Positions 50,827 to 58,629 of a stretch of DNA of 64,000 nt are shown here, piece after piece. Each line of letters opens with the position of its first letter. Positions within the stretch are counted from its first letter, which is position 1. A program made the position numbers and the translations under genes. The notes under the pieces are model-generated. The model was not told where the DNA came from, ran no database searches, and saw only the letters and a program-made list of their open reading frames with translations. Source of the stretch: Bacillota bacterium. GTDB taxonomy: Bacteria > Bacillota > Proteinivoracia > UBA4975. The stretch is from contig JAAYIH010000027.1 in the NCBI GenBank assembly GCA_012523545.1, positions 79,073 to 143,072 on the forward strand. The letters are read 5' to 3'.

Positions 50827-51984
50827 ATGCGCGCAATAGTCAACGGCAAGATCTGCACCATGGCCGGCGCCGTTCTGGAAAAGGGCACAATACTCATTGA
50901 AGCCGGCAAAATCAAAGCCGTGGGCGCCGACCTGGCAGTTCCCCCCGGCGCAGAGATCATCGATGCCCAGGGCGGGTATGTCCTCCCGGGCATCATCGAC
51001 GCCCACACCCATATCGGCGTTTACGAGGAAGGTATAGGTTTTGAGGGCGCCGACGGCAACGAGATGACCAATCCCGCCACGCCCCACATTCGCGCCCTGG
51101 ATGCCGTCAACCCGGCGGACAAGGCCTTTGCCGGCGCCAGGGCAGGCGGCGTCACCAGCCTTGCCGTGGCCCCGGGCAGCGCCAATGTCATCGGCGGGCA
51201 GGTACTGGCCATGAAGACCTGGGGACGGGTGGTGGACGACATGGTTATCCGTGCACCCCTGGGTCTGAAAGTCGCCTTTGGCGAAAACCCCAAGCGGGTG
51301 TACAGCAACCAAAAGAAATCCCCCAGCACCAGGATGGCGGTGGCGGCAATTCTGCGGGAAAACCTGACGGCCGCCCGCAACTACCTGGATAAGCTGGAAA
51401 GGGCCAAGGACGACCCCGAAAAGACCCCCGACCGTGACCTCAAGCTGGAAATCCTGGCCAAGGTGCTCAGGAAAGAAATTCCCCTCCGGGCCCACGCCCA
51501 CCGGGCCGACGACATCATCACCGCCGTCCGCATCGCCGAAGAATTTGACGTCGACATCGTCATCGAGCACTGCACCGAGGGCCATTTAATCGCCGATTTC
51601 CTGGCCGAAAAGGGCGTTCCCGCCATCATCGGCCCCACCCTGGGCACCCGGCCCAAGGTGGAGCTGGTCAACGCCACCTTCAGGACTCCGGGCATATTGC
51701 ACAAAGCCGGCGTCAAAGTGGCCCTGACCAGCGACCATCCCGTCTTTCCCGTCCAGCAGTTGCCCATCCAGGCCGCTCTGGTCCACAAACACGGGCTGCC
51801 GGAAGAGGAGGCCCTCAAGGCCATCACCATCAATGCCGCCGAAATCCTCGGCATCGCCAACCGGGTGGGCAGCCTGGAACCGGGCAAGGATGCCGACATC
51901 GTCATCTTCAGCGGTCACCCCTTCCACTGGAAAACCAGGGTGGAGAAAACTTTGATAGATGGAGAGATCGTTTATGAGCGCTAA
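50827..51984 (+). CDS. Amidohydrolase, first of a tandem pair
   Basis: 385 aa from ATG 50827, 7-8 nt after GGAG; ATG 50821 is too close. Amidohydrolase-superfamily metal ligands: PGIIDAHTHIG (HxH), RAHAHRADD (His), IVIEHCTEGH (His) and ALTSDHPVFP (Asp). The N-terminal beta-sandwich strands are typical of imidazolonepropionase-like members. Substrate unknown. It overlaps the second copy by 11 bp and shares with it GENPKRVYS.QKK.PSTRM and HAHRADDI, so the two arose by duplication. Confidence 0.85.
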   Translation: MRAIVNGKICTMAGAVLEKGTILIEAGKIKAVGADLAVPPGAEIIDAQGGYVLPGIIDAHTHIGVYEEGIGFEGADGNEMTNPATPHIRALDAVNPADKAFAGARAGGVTSLAVAPGSANVIGGQVLAMKTWGRVVDDMVIRAPLGLKVAFGENPKRVYSNQKKSPSTRMAVAAILRENLTAARNYLDKLERAKDDPEKTPDRDLKLEILAKVLRKEIPLRAHAHRADDIITAVRIAEEFDVDIVIEHCTEGHLIADFLAEKGVPAIIGPTLGTRPKVELVNATFRTPGILHKAGVKVALTSDHPVFPVQQLPIQAALVHKHGLPEEEALKAITINAAEILGIANRVGSLEPGKDADIVIFSGHPFHWKTRVEKTLIDGEIVYER

Positions 51985-53152
51985 ACTGGCCATCATCAAT
52001 GCCGAGATCCATACCGCGACGCAAAAGGAGCCCGTCAGGGGCGCCCTGCTCATTGTTGACGGCAAGATTGCCGATTTCGGCGCCATTGCCATCCCTCAGG
52101 ACGCCGACGTAATCGACGCAGCCGGCAAGGCGGTGTATCCCGGTTTCATCGATCCCCATACCCACCTGGGCGTCGGCGAAGAGGGCCTGGGCTGGGAAGG
52201 CCGGGACTACAATGAGATGACCGACCCCGTCACCGCTCATCTCCGGGCCCTGGACGCCATCAACCCCGACGAAGACGGGTTCCGGGAAGCTGTTGAAGCG
52301 GGCATTACCACAGTGATGTCGGCTCCGGGCAGCGCCAACATCCTGGGCGGCAGCACCGTGGTCCTCAAGACCGGCGGCGGGCTGTTGCACCAGCGGGTGC
52401 TGCGGGACAACGCCGGCATCAAGGCCGCCCTGGGCGAAAACCCCAAGCGGGTGTATTCGGGGCAGAAGAAGATGCCCAGCACACGCATGGCCAGCGCCGC
52501 CCTGTTGCGGGAAGCCCTGGTGGCCGCCCAAAATTACCTGAACAAAATAGAGCGGGCCGGCGCCGACCCCGACAAGCTCCCGCCCCGGGACCTCAAGCTG
52601 GAGGCCCTGGTGCCCGTCCTGAAAAGGGAAATCCCCCTGCGCATGCATGCTCACCGGGCCGATGACATTGCCACTGCCCTGAGAATCGCCAGGGAATTCG
52701 ACATCGACCTCACTCTTGAACACGCCAGCGAAGCCCACCTCATTGCCGACAAGGTGGCGGCGGCGGGAGTGCCGGCCATTGTCGGGCCGTCCCTGGGCGT
52801 ACCAGGCAAGGTGGAGACCCAAAACAAGACCCTGGAAACGGTGCGGATCCTCACCGAAGCGGGGGTGACTGTGGCCCTGACCACAGACCATCCCGTCCTC
52901 AACGTGTACCAGCTCCTCCATGCCGCCGCCGCCGTGGTGCGGGAAACGGGTATGGACGAATACGATGTGCTGCGCCTCATCACCGTCAACGCCGCCAAAA
53001 TCCTTGGTGTCGGGGACCGGGTGGGCAGCATCGAAAAGGGCAAGGATGCCGACCTGGTCATCATCGACGGCCATCCCTTCGACTACCTGTCCCAGGTGGC
53101 TTACACCATCATCGACGGCCGGGTCGTCTATCCCAAAACCATCGCCGAATAG
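51974..53152 (+). CDS. Amidohydrolase, second of a tandem pair
   Basis: 392 aa from ATG 51974, which overlaps the end of the first copy by 11 bp. Metal ligands: PGFIDPHTHLG (HxH), RMHAHRADD (His), LTLEHASEAH (His) and ALTTDHPVLN (Asp). The shared metal set and shared blocks mark a paralogue that may act as heteromer partner or on a different amide. The motif order and length are the same as its neighbour. Substrate unknown. Confidence 0.85.
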   Translation: MSAKLAIINAEIHTATQKEPVRGALLIVDGKIADFGAIAIPQDADVIDAAGKAVYPGFIDPHTHLGVGEEGLGWEGRDYNEMTDPVTAHLRALDAINPDEDGFREAVEAGITTVMSAPGSANILGGSTVVLKTGGGLLHQRVLRDNAGIKAALGENPKRVYSGQKKMPSTRMASAALLREALVAAQNYLNKIERAGADPDKLPPRDLKLEALVPVLKREIPLRMHAHRADDIATALRIAREFDIDLTLEHASEAHLIADKVAAAGVPAIVGPSLGVPGKVETQNKTLETVRILTEAGVTVALTTDHPVLNVYQLLHAAAAVVRETGMDEYDVLRLITVNAAKILGVGDRVGSIEKGKDADLVIIDGHPFDYLSQVAYTIIDGRVVYPKTIAE

Positions 53153-53161
53153 CACCTGCAG

Positions 53162-53196
53162 CCGTCCCTTTTCCGCGGGAAAGGGACGGTTGCTTT
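53162..53196 (+). terminator. Terminator after the amidohydrolase pair
   Basis: Stem CCGTCCCTTT (53162-53171) with AAAGGGACGG (53180-53189), followed by TTGCTTTTTT. Confidence 0.8.
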
Positions 53197-53288
53197 TTTC
53201 TGTCCGGGTGCGGAAATGTGCTGCAGGCGGTGCATATCCCGGCGACAATCAGGCAGACTTCCGGTACTGGCCGGTCTCCAATATTTAG

Positions 53289-53297
53289 TGATATAAT
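53289..53297 (+). promoter_or_regulatory. Extended -10 promoter of the tsa operon
   Basis: TG at 53289-53290, A, then TATAAT at 53292-53297; 30 bp before the tsaE start. No -35 consensus. Confidence 0.65.
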
Positions 53298-53326
53298 GTC
53301 CTTATATCAGTGCAGGAGTTGATGGT

Positions 53327-53797
53327 ATGCAAGTGCATTCTGCCGGTCCCCGGGCCACCCAGGAGCTGGCCGAGGCCCTCGGCCGGCTGGCCGGACCCGG
53401 GGCGGTTCTGGTGTTAAGCGGTCCCCTGGGAGCGGGCAAGACCTGTTTCGTCCAGGGGCTGGCCCGGGGTCTGGGCGTCACCGGTGTGGTCAACAGCCCC
53501 ACCTTTACCATAGTCAAGGAATACCGCGGGCGTCTGCCCCTTTTCCACTTCGACCTTTACCGGCTGGAGGATCCCGAGGAATTGTGGGACCTGGGCCTGG
53601 AGGATTACCTGGCCGCCGGCGGGGTGTGCGCGCTGGAGTGGGGAGAGCGGGCGGCGGCCCTCCTGCCCCGGGACCGGCTGGACATCGCTTTGCAGCCCGG
53701 CGGCCCCCGGGAGAGGGAGATCCTTTTTTGCGCCGGGGGCCCGGTGCACCGGAAACTGGTGGAGGAGCTGATGGACTGTGTTGACACTGGCCGTTGA
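53327..53797 (+). CDS. tsaE: TsaE, t6A biosynthesis ATPase
   Basis: 156 aa, ATG 53327. P-loop GPLGAGKTCFVQGLARGLG, the diagnostic TsaE SPTFTIVKEY block, then HFDLYRLEDPEELWDLGLEDYL with the Asp and Glu pair, and ALEWGERAA. Part of the TsaB-TsaD-TsaE complex for tRNA threonylcarbamoyladenosine. Overlaps tsaB by 20 bp. Confidence 0.94.
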   Translation: MQVHSAGPRATQELAEALGRLAGPGAVLVLSGPLGAGKTCFVQGLARGLGVTGVVNSPTFTIVKEYRGRLPLFHFDLYRLEDPEELWDLGLEDYLAAGGVCALEWGERAAALLPRDRLDIALQPGGPREREILFCAGGPVHRKLVEELMDCVDTGR

Positions 53798-54476
53798 CAC
53801 TGCCACAGATGTGTGCTCGGTGGCCCTGGCCCGGGAAGGCAGGCTGCTGGCCGAGCTTACCGCCCGCATCCCCCACGCCCATTCCGAGCGCCTCATTCCT
53901 TTAATAGACAATCTGTTTCGGGAGACGGGACTGGCCCCTGCTGACCTGGAACTGCTGGCGGTGACCCGGGGTCCCGGTTCCTTTACGGGGCTGCGCATCG
54001 GCATGGCCACCGTCAAGGGCCTGGGCCTGGCCCTGGGCATAGAGGCGGTGGGGGTGTCGACGCTGCAGGTGCTGGCCCACAGCTTTGGCGGCGAAGCCCT
54101 GGTTTGCCCCGTCCTCAATGCCCGGCGCGACCAGGTGTACACCGGCCTGTTTCGCTGCGGCGGCTCGCTGCCGGAAGTGCTGTGGGCAGAACGGGCCGCC
54201 GCTGTCGAGGACTTGCTGGCGGTGCTGGAGCAGTACTCCGGGCCCGTTTGGCTGTGCGGCGACGGCACCGGGCTGGTTCTGGCCCGGGCTGCTGAAACCA
54301 GGGCGCAACTGCGCCAGGCGCCCCTGCACCTGCTGGGCGGCCGGGCGGCGGCCCTGGCCGACCTGGCCCGGCGCTTGCCCTCCGTTCCCGTCGACCAGCT
54401 GACGCCCATCTACCTCAGGGAATCCCAGGCCGAAATCCAGTTGCGCCGGAGAGAGGCGGGCGGCCATGAAAGCTGA
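53778..54476 (+). CDS. tsaB: TsaB, t6A biosynthesis scaffold protein
   Basis: 232 aa, GTG 53778. ASKHA-fold start LTLAVDTATDVCSVAL, LAVTRGPGSFTGLRIGMATVKGLGLA and VCPVLNARRDQVYTGLFR are TsaB hallmarks. Non-catalytic partner of TsaD in t6A synthesis. Overlaps tsaE and rimI, confirming one operon. Confidence 0.93.
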   Translation: MLTLAVDTATDVCSVALAREGRLLAELTARIPHAHSERLIPLIDNLFRETGLAPADLELLAVTRGPGSFTGLRIGMATVKGLGLALGIEAVGVSTLQVLAHSFGGEALVCPVLNARRDQVYTGLFRCGGSLPEVLWAERAAAVEDLLAVLEQYSGPVWLCGDGTGLVLARAAETRAQLRQAPLHLLGGRAAALADLARRLPSVPVDQLTPIYLRESQAEIQLRRREAGGHES

Positions 54477-54954
54477 GGTCACCATTGTGCCCATGACCCC
54501 CCGGCATCTGGAACGGGTGCTGGAAATAGAAAAAGCCAGTTTTTCCAGCCCCTGGAGCAAGCGCATTTTTTACCAGGAACTGGCGGGCAACCCCTATGCC
54601 ACTTACGTGGTGGCCATGGCCGGCGAGGAACTGGTGGGTTACGCCGGCATCTGGCTGGTGCTGGATGAGGCCCACGTCACCAACATCGCCGTATCTCCCC
54701 AATGGCGCCGGCGGGGGGTGGCCCGGCAGCTTCTGGACCACCTGTTGCGCGTGGCGTACAGCCAGGGAGCCCGGGGCGCCACTTTGGAGGTGCGCAAGAG
54801 CAATGCCGTTGCCCGCAACTTGTACGCCAGCCTTGGCTTTGCGGCAGTCGGGGTGCGCAAGGAGTACTATACCGACAACAAAGAAGACGCGGTGATCATG
54901 TGGCTCCGGGACCTGTCCGCCTATTTTGAACGAAAGGAGCAGGCCGATGGCTAA
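54466..54954 (+). CDS. rimI: RimI-type ribosomal-protein N-acetyltransferase
   Basis: 162 aa, ATG 54466. GNAT fold: MTPRHLERVLEIEKASFSSPWSKRIFYQEL is typical of RimI, then VTNIAVSPQWRRRGVARQLLDHLL (acetyl-CoA site) and LEVRKSNAVARNLYASLGFAAVGVRKEYY. Acetylates the N-terminus of S18 in E. coli; commonly found with tsaB/tsaD. Overlaps tsaB by 11 bp and tsaD by 8 bp. Confidence 0.92.
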   Translation: MKAEVTIVPMTPRHLERVLEIEKASFSSPWSKRIFYQELAGNPYATYVVAMAGEELVGYAGIWLVLDEAHVTNIAVSPQWRRRGVARQLLDHLLRVAYSQGARGATLEVRKSNAVARNLYASLGFAAVGVRKEYYTDNKEDAVIMWLRDLSAYFERKEQADG

Positions 54955-55966
54955 TATCCTGGCAATAGAAACTTCCTGCGACGAAACCGCTGTGGCCATC
55001 GTGGCCCGGGGCCGAGAGATTTTGAGCAATCAGGTGGCTTCCCAAATCGAAACCCATGCCCGTTTCGGCGGTGTGGTGCCGGAAATCGCTTCGCGCCAGC
55101 ACCTGCTGGCCTTAAATCCCTTAATCCGCACAGCCCTGGCCGAAGCAGGACTGGACTGGGACGGCATCGATGCCGTGGCGGTGACCCAGGGGCCGGGACT
55201 GGTGGGGGCACTGCTCATCGGCGTTTCCGCTGCCAAGGCCATAGCCTGGGCCCTGGGGAAACCGGTGCTGGCCGTCAACCATATGGCAGGACATATCTAT
55301 GCCAACATGCTGGCGGGACCGGTGCGTTTTCCCCTGGTCTGTCTTGTGGTTTCCGGCGGGCATACCGAACTCATCTACATGGAGAGAGACCTGGATTTCC
55401 GGCTGTTGGGCCAGACCCGGGATGACGCCGCCGGGGAAGCTTTCGACAAGGTGGCCCGAATCTTGGACCTCGGGTATCCCGGGGGCCCGGCGGTGGACCG
55501 ATTGGCCCGGCAGGGCAGCGACGTCCTGGATTTCCCCCGGGCGTTGCTGGAGGAGGGCAGCCTGGATTTCAGTTTCAGCGGCCTCAAGACGGCGGTGCTC
55601 AATTATTGCCACAATGTGCGCCAGCGGGGCCAAGAAGTCAACAAGGCAGACGTTGCCGCATCCTTCCAGGCCGCAGTGGTGGATGTGCTGGTGCAAAAAA
55701 CCGCCCAGGCCGTCAGGCAACTGCGCCCTGCCACCCTGCTGGCGGCAGGCGGCGTGGCGGCCAACAGCCGCCTGCGCGCAGCCCTGGCCGAGCTGGCCCG
55801 GCAGGAGAACGTGGCCCTGGGCATTCCGCCCCCGGAACTGTGCACCGACAACGCCGCCATGATTGCCGCGGCGGCCTGGCCCCTTTTCGCCAGCAATCGA
55901 CACAGCCCGCTGTCTTTCACCGCCGTGCCGGACCTGGATTTGGCGGCGGTTGTGGAAAACTGTTGA
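54947..55966 (+). CDS. tsaD: TsaD, tRNA threonylcarbamoyltransferase
   Basis: 339 aa, ATG 54947 after AAAGGAG. ASKHA fold: ILAIETSCDETAVAIV, the metal site HMAGH, PLVCLVVSGGHTELIYM, GEAFDKVARILDLGYPGGP, FSFSGLKTAVLNY, AAGGVAANSRLR and CTDNAAMIAAAA. Transfers the threonylcarbamoyl group to A37 of tRNAs reading ANN codons. The last codons overlap the first DnaA-box-like 9-mer at 55951. Confidence 0.95.
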   Translation: MANILAIETSCDETAVAIVARGREILSNQVASQIETHARFGGVVPEIASRQHLLALNPLIRTALAEAGLDWDGIDAVAVTQGPGLVGALLIGVSAAKAIAWALGKPVLAVNHMAGHIYANMLAGPVRFPLVCLVVSGGHTELIYMERDLDFRLLGQTRDDAAGEAFDKVARILDLGYPGGPAVDRLARQGSDVLDFPRALLEEGSLDFSFSGLKTAVLNYCHNVRQRGQEVNKADVAASFQAAVVDVLVQKTAQAVRQLRPATLLAAGGVAANSRLRAALAELARQENVALGIPPPELCTDNAAMIAAAAWPLFASNRHSPLSFTAVPDLDLAAVVENC

Positions 55967-56154
55967 TTTTTGTAGAATGTAAACCTGGGGATAGTGGGGA
56001 TAAGTTTGGCCCTACCTTTGACTACAGTTTTCACATGCTCTGTGGATAACACCGTGACTTTATGTGAATAACCTGTGGAAAATGTGGATAGACCCGGACT
56101 TTCCCTGTGGTTAGCCGTCAAAATTGGGGATAAGTATGTGGATACTGTGGATAA
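55951..56154 (+). repeat. Array of DnaA-box-like 9-mers, all in one orientation
   Basis: Perfect TGTGGATAA (the complement of the DnaA box TTATCCACA) occurs at 56041-56049 and 56146-56154. TGTGAATAA, an exact match to the TTATnCACA consensus, is at 56063-56071. One- or two-mismatch copies are at 55951, 55986, 55995, 56074, 56083, 56106, 56125 and 56137. Eleven copies in 204 bp, all on the same strand; three pairs directly abut (55986/55995, 56074/56083, 56137/56146). No dnaA, dnaN, rpmH or gidA is nearby, so this is not a standard oriC setting. It occupies the gap between tsaD and lgt, whose ribosome site begins at 56204. Confidence 0.8.
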
Positions 56155-56218
56155 CGAAAGTGTGTTTGGGTAATTATGGGCAACCAAACATATGCACGTT
56201 GCAGAGGGAGGAAATTGT

Positions 56219-57013
56219 ATGCATAGGGTGCTTTTGGAAATCGGTCCTTTCACCGTATATTCTTACGGCCTGATGATTGCCATAGGAATCCTGGCCGCCG
56301 TCTTTGTCGCCCGGCGCCTGGCGCCCAAAATCGGCGTCGACCCCGAACGCATGCTGGATTTGGCCGTCATGGCAGTGCTGGGCGGTCTGTTGGGGTCTTA
56401 TGTCAACTACATTGTCAGCTACGACTGGAGCAGCTTTGCCTCCGACCCGGTTTCCCTGTTGCGGTTCTGGGAAGGGGGGCTGGTGTTCTTGGGCGGCCTC
56501 ATCGGGGGCACCGCCGTTGCCGTTCTCTACATCCTCCGGCACAAACTGCCCCTGTGGGAAATAGCCGATATCGCCGCGGTTGCGGTGCCGCTGGCCTACG
56601 GCTTTGGCAGAATCGGCTGCTTTTTGGCAGGCTGCTGTTATGGCAAGCCCTGCGATTTGCCCTGGGCGGTGACCTTTCCCCCGTCCTGGCGGGCCATTTA
56701 CGGCCAGCCCCTGGTGCCCCGCCATCCCACCCAGCTTTACCTCATGCTGCTGGGTTTTGCCCTGGCCGCTTTTGCCTTGTGGTTTCGCAAACGCCGCACC
56801 TTTGCCGGCCAGAGCTTCCTCCTCTACTTGATCCTTTATGGCTTGGGCCGCGGTTTAATCGAGTTCCTGCGCATGGAGCCCAAGGTCCTGGGTACCCCTC
56901 TGTCGGTGGCCCAGTTCACCGGCCTCATCATGATCGCGGTGGCGCTGGTTGTCTACCCCATCCTGCGCAGGCACACGGCGTACCCAAAAGACAAAGGCCA
57001 AACGTCTGAGTAA
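56219..57013 (+). CDS. lgt: Prolipoprotein diacylglyceryl transferase
   Basis: 264 aa, ATG 56219 after GAGGGAGGA; upstream codons lack a site. Seven hydrophobic segments. Lgt signature GRIGCFLAGCCYGKPCDLPWAVTF (Gly-rich, with essential Arg), then VPRHPTQLYLMLLG with His-Pro-Thr-Gln; the usual Glu of HPTQLYE is Leu here. GLGRGLIEFLRMEP near the C-terminus. Adds diacylglycerol to the lipobox Cys of prolipoproteins such as the one at 7918-9132. Confidence 0.92.
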   Translation: MHRVLLEIGPFTVYSYGLMIAIGILAAVFVARRLAPKIGVDPERMLDLAVMAVLGGLLGSYVNYIVSYDWSSFASDPVSLLRFWEGGLVFLGGLIGGTAVAVLYILRHKLPLWEIADIAAVAVPLAYGFGRIGCFLAGCCYGKPCDLPWAVTFPPSWRAIYGQPLVPRHPTQLYLMLLGFALAAFALWFRKRRTFAGQSFLLYLILYGLGRGLIEFLRMEPKVLGTPLSVAQFTGLIMIAVALVVYPILRRHTAYPKDKGQTSE

Positions 57014-57025
57014 GACCGCCTGCCC

Positions 57026-57053
57026 GACCCCGGAACAGCCGGGGTCTTTTTTT
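57026..57053 (+). terminator. Terminator after lgt
   Basis: 8-bp stem GACCCCGG (57026-57033) with CCGGGGTC (57039-57046), loop AACAG, seven T. Confidence 0.9.
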
Positions 57054-57204
57054 GTGCCGGCCAAGTCCAGGGCAAATTAAGCGGCCCGGCGCGGATTTCG
57101 TTAATATCCGGCATGGCATGCGGAATAATAAGTAAGTGGATACACCAGTCTTGGGCGAAAGTCATACCTTGAAGTATATAACCTTTGACAAAGGATGTGG
57201 GGGC

Positions 57205-58599
57205 ATGTTTGGCAAGGCTGAGAAGTTCCACCTCATCGGCATCGGAGGGTATGGCATGAGCGGGCTGGCCAGGCTGCTGCTGGACCTGGGCTATACCGTC
57301 AGCGGATCGGATCTTGCTCCCTCGGACATTACCCGGCACCTGATGGAAATGGGCGCCGAAATAACCTTTGCCCACGATGTCAAAAATGTGGAAGGCCGGG
57401 ACGTGGTGGTCTATTCCACGGCTATCCCTGAGGAAAATGCCGAACTGCGGGCCGGCCGGGCAAAGTGCAAGGTATTGCACCGCTCCGAGCTTTTGGCCCA
57501 GTTCCTCAACGCCAAAAAGGGCATTGCCGTCACCGGCGCCCACGGCAAGACGACAACCACCACCATGCTGGCCCTGATCATGGAGAGGGCGGGTTGGGAC
57601 CCCACCGCCCTCATCGGCGGTGAAGTGCAGGATTTTTCAGGCACCGCCCGCCTGGGCAGGGGCGAGTACGTGGTGGCCGAAGCCGACGAAAGCGACCAGT
57701 CCTTTGCCCGCTATCGCCCGTGGTACGCCATCATCACCAACGTCGAACCCGATCACCTGGAGCACTACGACGGCAGTTTTGCCCGGCTGCTCCGGGGGTA
57801 TGCCGATTTTGTCGGCAATATCCGCCCCCAGGGGCTGCTGGTCTACTCTGCCCACGACGAAAGCGCCCGGGACATTGCCCAAAAGGCGCGTTGCCAAACG
57901 ATTACGTTTGGAATCGGGGCCGGGGACTACCGGGCCGAGGATGTACAGCTTCAGGCTTTGACCGGCCGGTTTCAGCTGGTCCGGCACAATTCCCCGCTGG
58001 GCGTCATAGACCTGCGGGCGCCGGGCCGCCACAATGTCCTCAACGCCGTCGCTGCCGCTGCCCTGGCCCTGGAGCTGGGCATTGATTTTTCCGCCGTGCA
58101 GGCGGCCCTGGCGGCGTTCAAGGGAGCCAGGCGGCGCTTTGAGGTGCTGGCCCGGGAGCCGTACATGGTGGTGGACGACTACGCCCATCATCCCACCGAA
58201 ATCAGGGCGACTTTGGCTGCCGCCGCCGGCGCCGGCCGGAAGAGGATCATCGCCGTATTCCAGCCCCACCGCTACACGCGCACTCAATACTTTATGGAAG
58301 AGTTTGCCGCCTCCTTTGCCCGGGCAGACATCGTCGTCGTCGACGATATCTTCCCCGCCTCCGAACAGCCCATTCCCGGCGTGGATGCCCGGATATTGGC
58401 TGGAAAAATAGCTGCCCGGCACTGCGGCCCGGTTCTGCACATAAGCGGACTGGACGCCATCGTGCAGTGGGTGAGCAATGCCTGGCAGCCCGGGGATCTT
58501 ATCATTACCATGGGGGCGGGCGACATCTGCAAAGCCGGGCGCAAACTGGCGGAAATCGCGCAGCGCCTTGCAGGTGATTCCCTTCCCAAAGTCGAATAG
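57205..58599 (+). CDS. murC: MurC-type UDP-MurNAc-L-alanine ligase, copy 1
   Basis: 464 aa from ATG 57205; the frame is open upstream to 57136 but the MurC start (FHLIGIGGYGMSGLARLLLDLGYTVSGSD) begins here. ATP site TGAHGKTTTTTM, EADESDQSF, NVEPDHLEHYDG, GRHNVLNA, VVDDYAHHPTEI and FQPHRYTRT are all present, matching MurC rather than MurD/E/F. Ligates L-Ala to UDP-N-acetylmuramate. A second MurC follows 30 bp later, a duplication outside the dcw cluster. A specialised ligase, for example Mpl-like recycling, is an alternative. Confidence 0.86.
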   Translation: MFGKAEKFHLIGIGGYGMSGLARLLLDLGYTVSGSDLAPSDITRHLMEMGAEITFAHDVKNVEGRDVVVYSTAIPEENAELRAGRAKCKVLHRSELLAQFLNAKKGIAVTGAHGKTTTTTMLALIMERAGWDPTALIGGEVQDFSGTARLGRGEYVVAEADESDQSFARYRPWYAIITNVEPDHLEHYDGSFARLLRGYADFVGNIRPQGLLVYSAHDESARDIAQKARCQTITFGIGAGDYRAEDVQLQALTGRFQLVRHNSPLGVIDLRAPGRHNVLNAVAAAALALELGIDFSAVQAALAAFKGARRRFEVLAREPYMVVDDYAHHPTEIRATLAAAAGAGRKRIIAVFQPHRYTRTQYFMEEFAASFARADIVVVDDIFPASEQPIPGVDARILAGKIAARHCGPVLHISGLDAIVQWVSNAWQPGDLIITMGAGDICKAGRKLAEIAQRLAGDSLPKVE

Positions 58600-58629
58600 G
58601 TAAGTAAAGCGAGGAGGGAATGAGCAAAA

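Noticed and set aside
55951-56154. Calling the DnaA-box array the chromosomal oriC
   Set aside because: None of the genes that normally flank oriC is present and no clear AT-rich unwinding element was seen; kept as a repeat array only.
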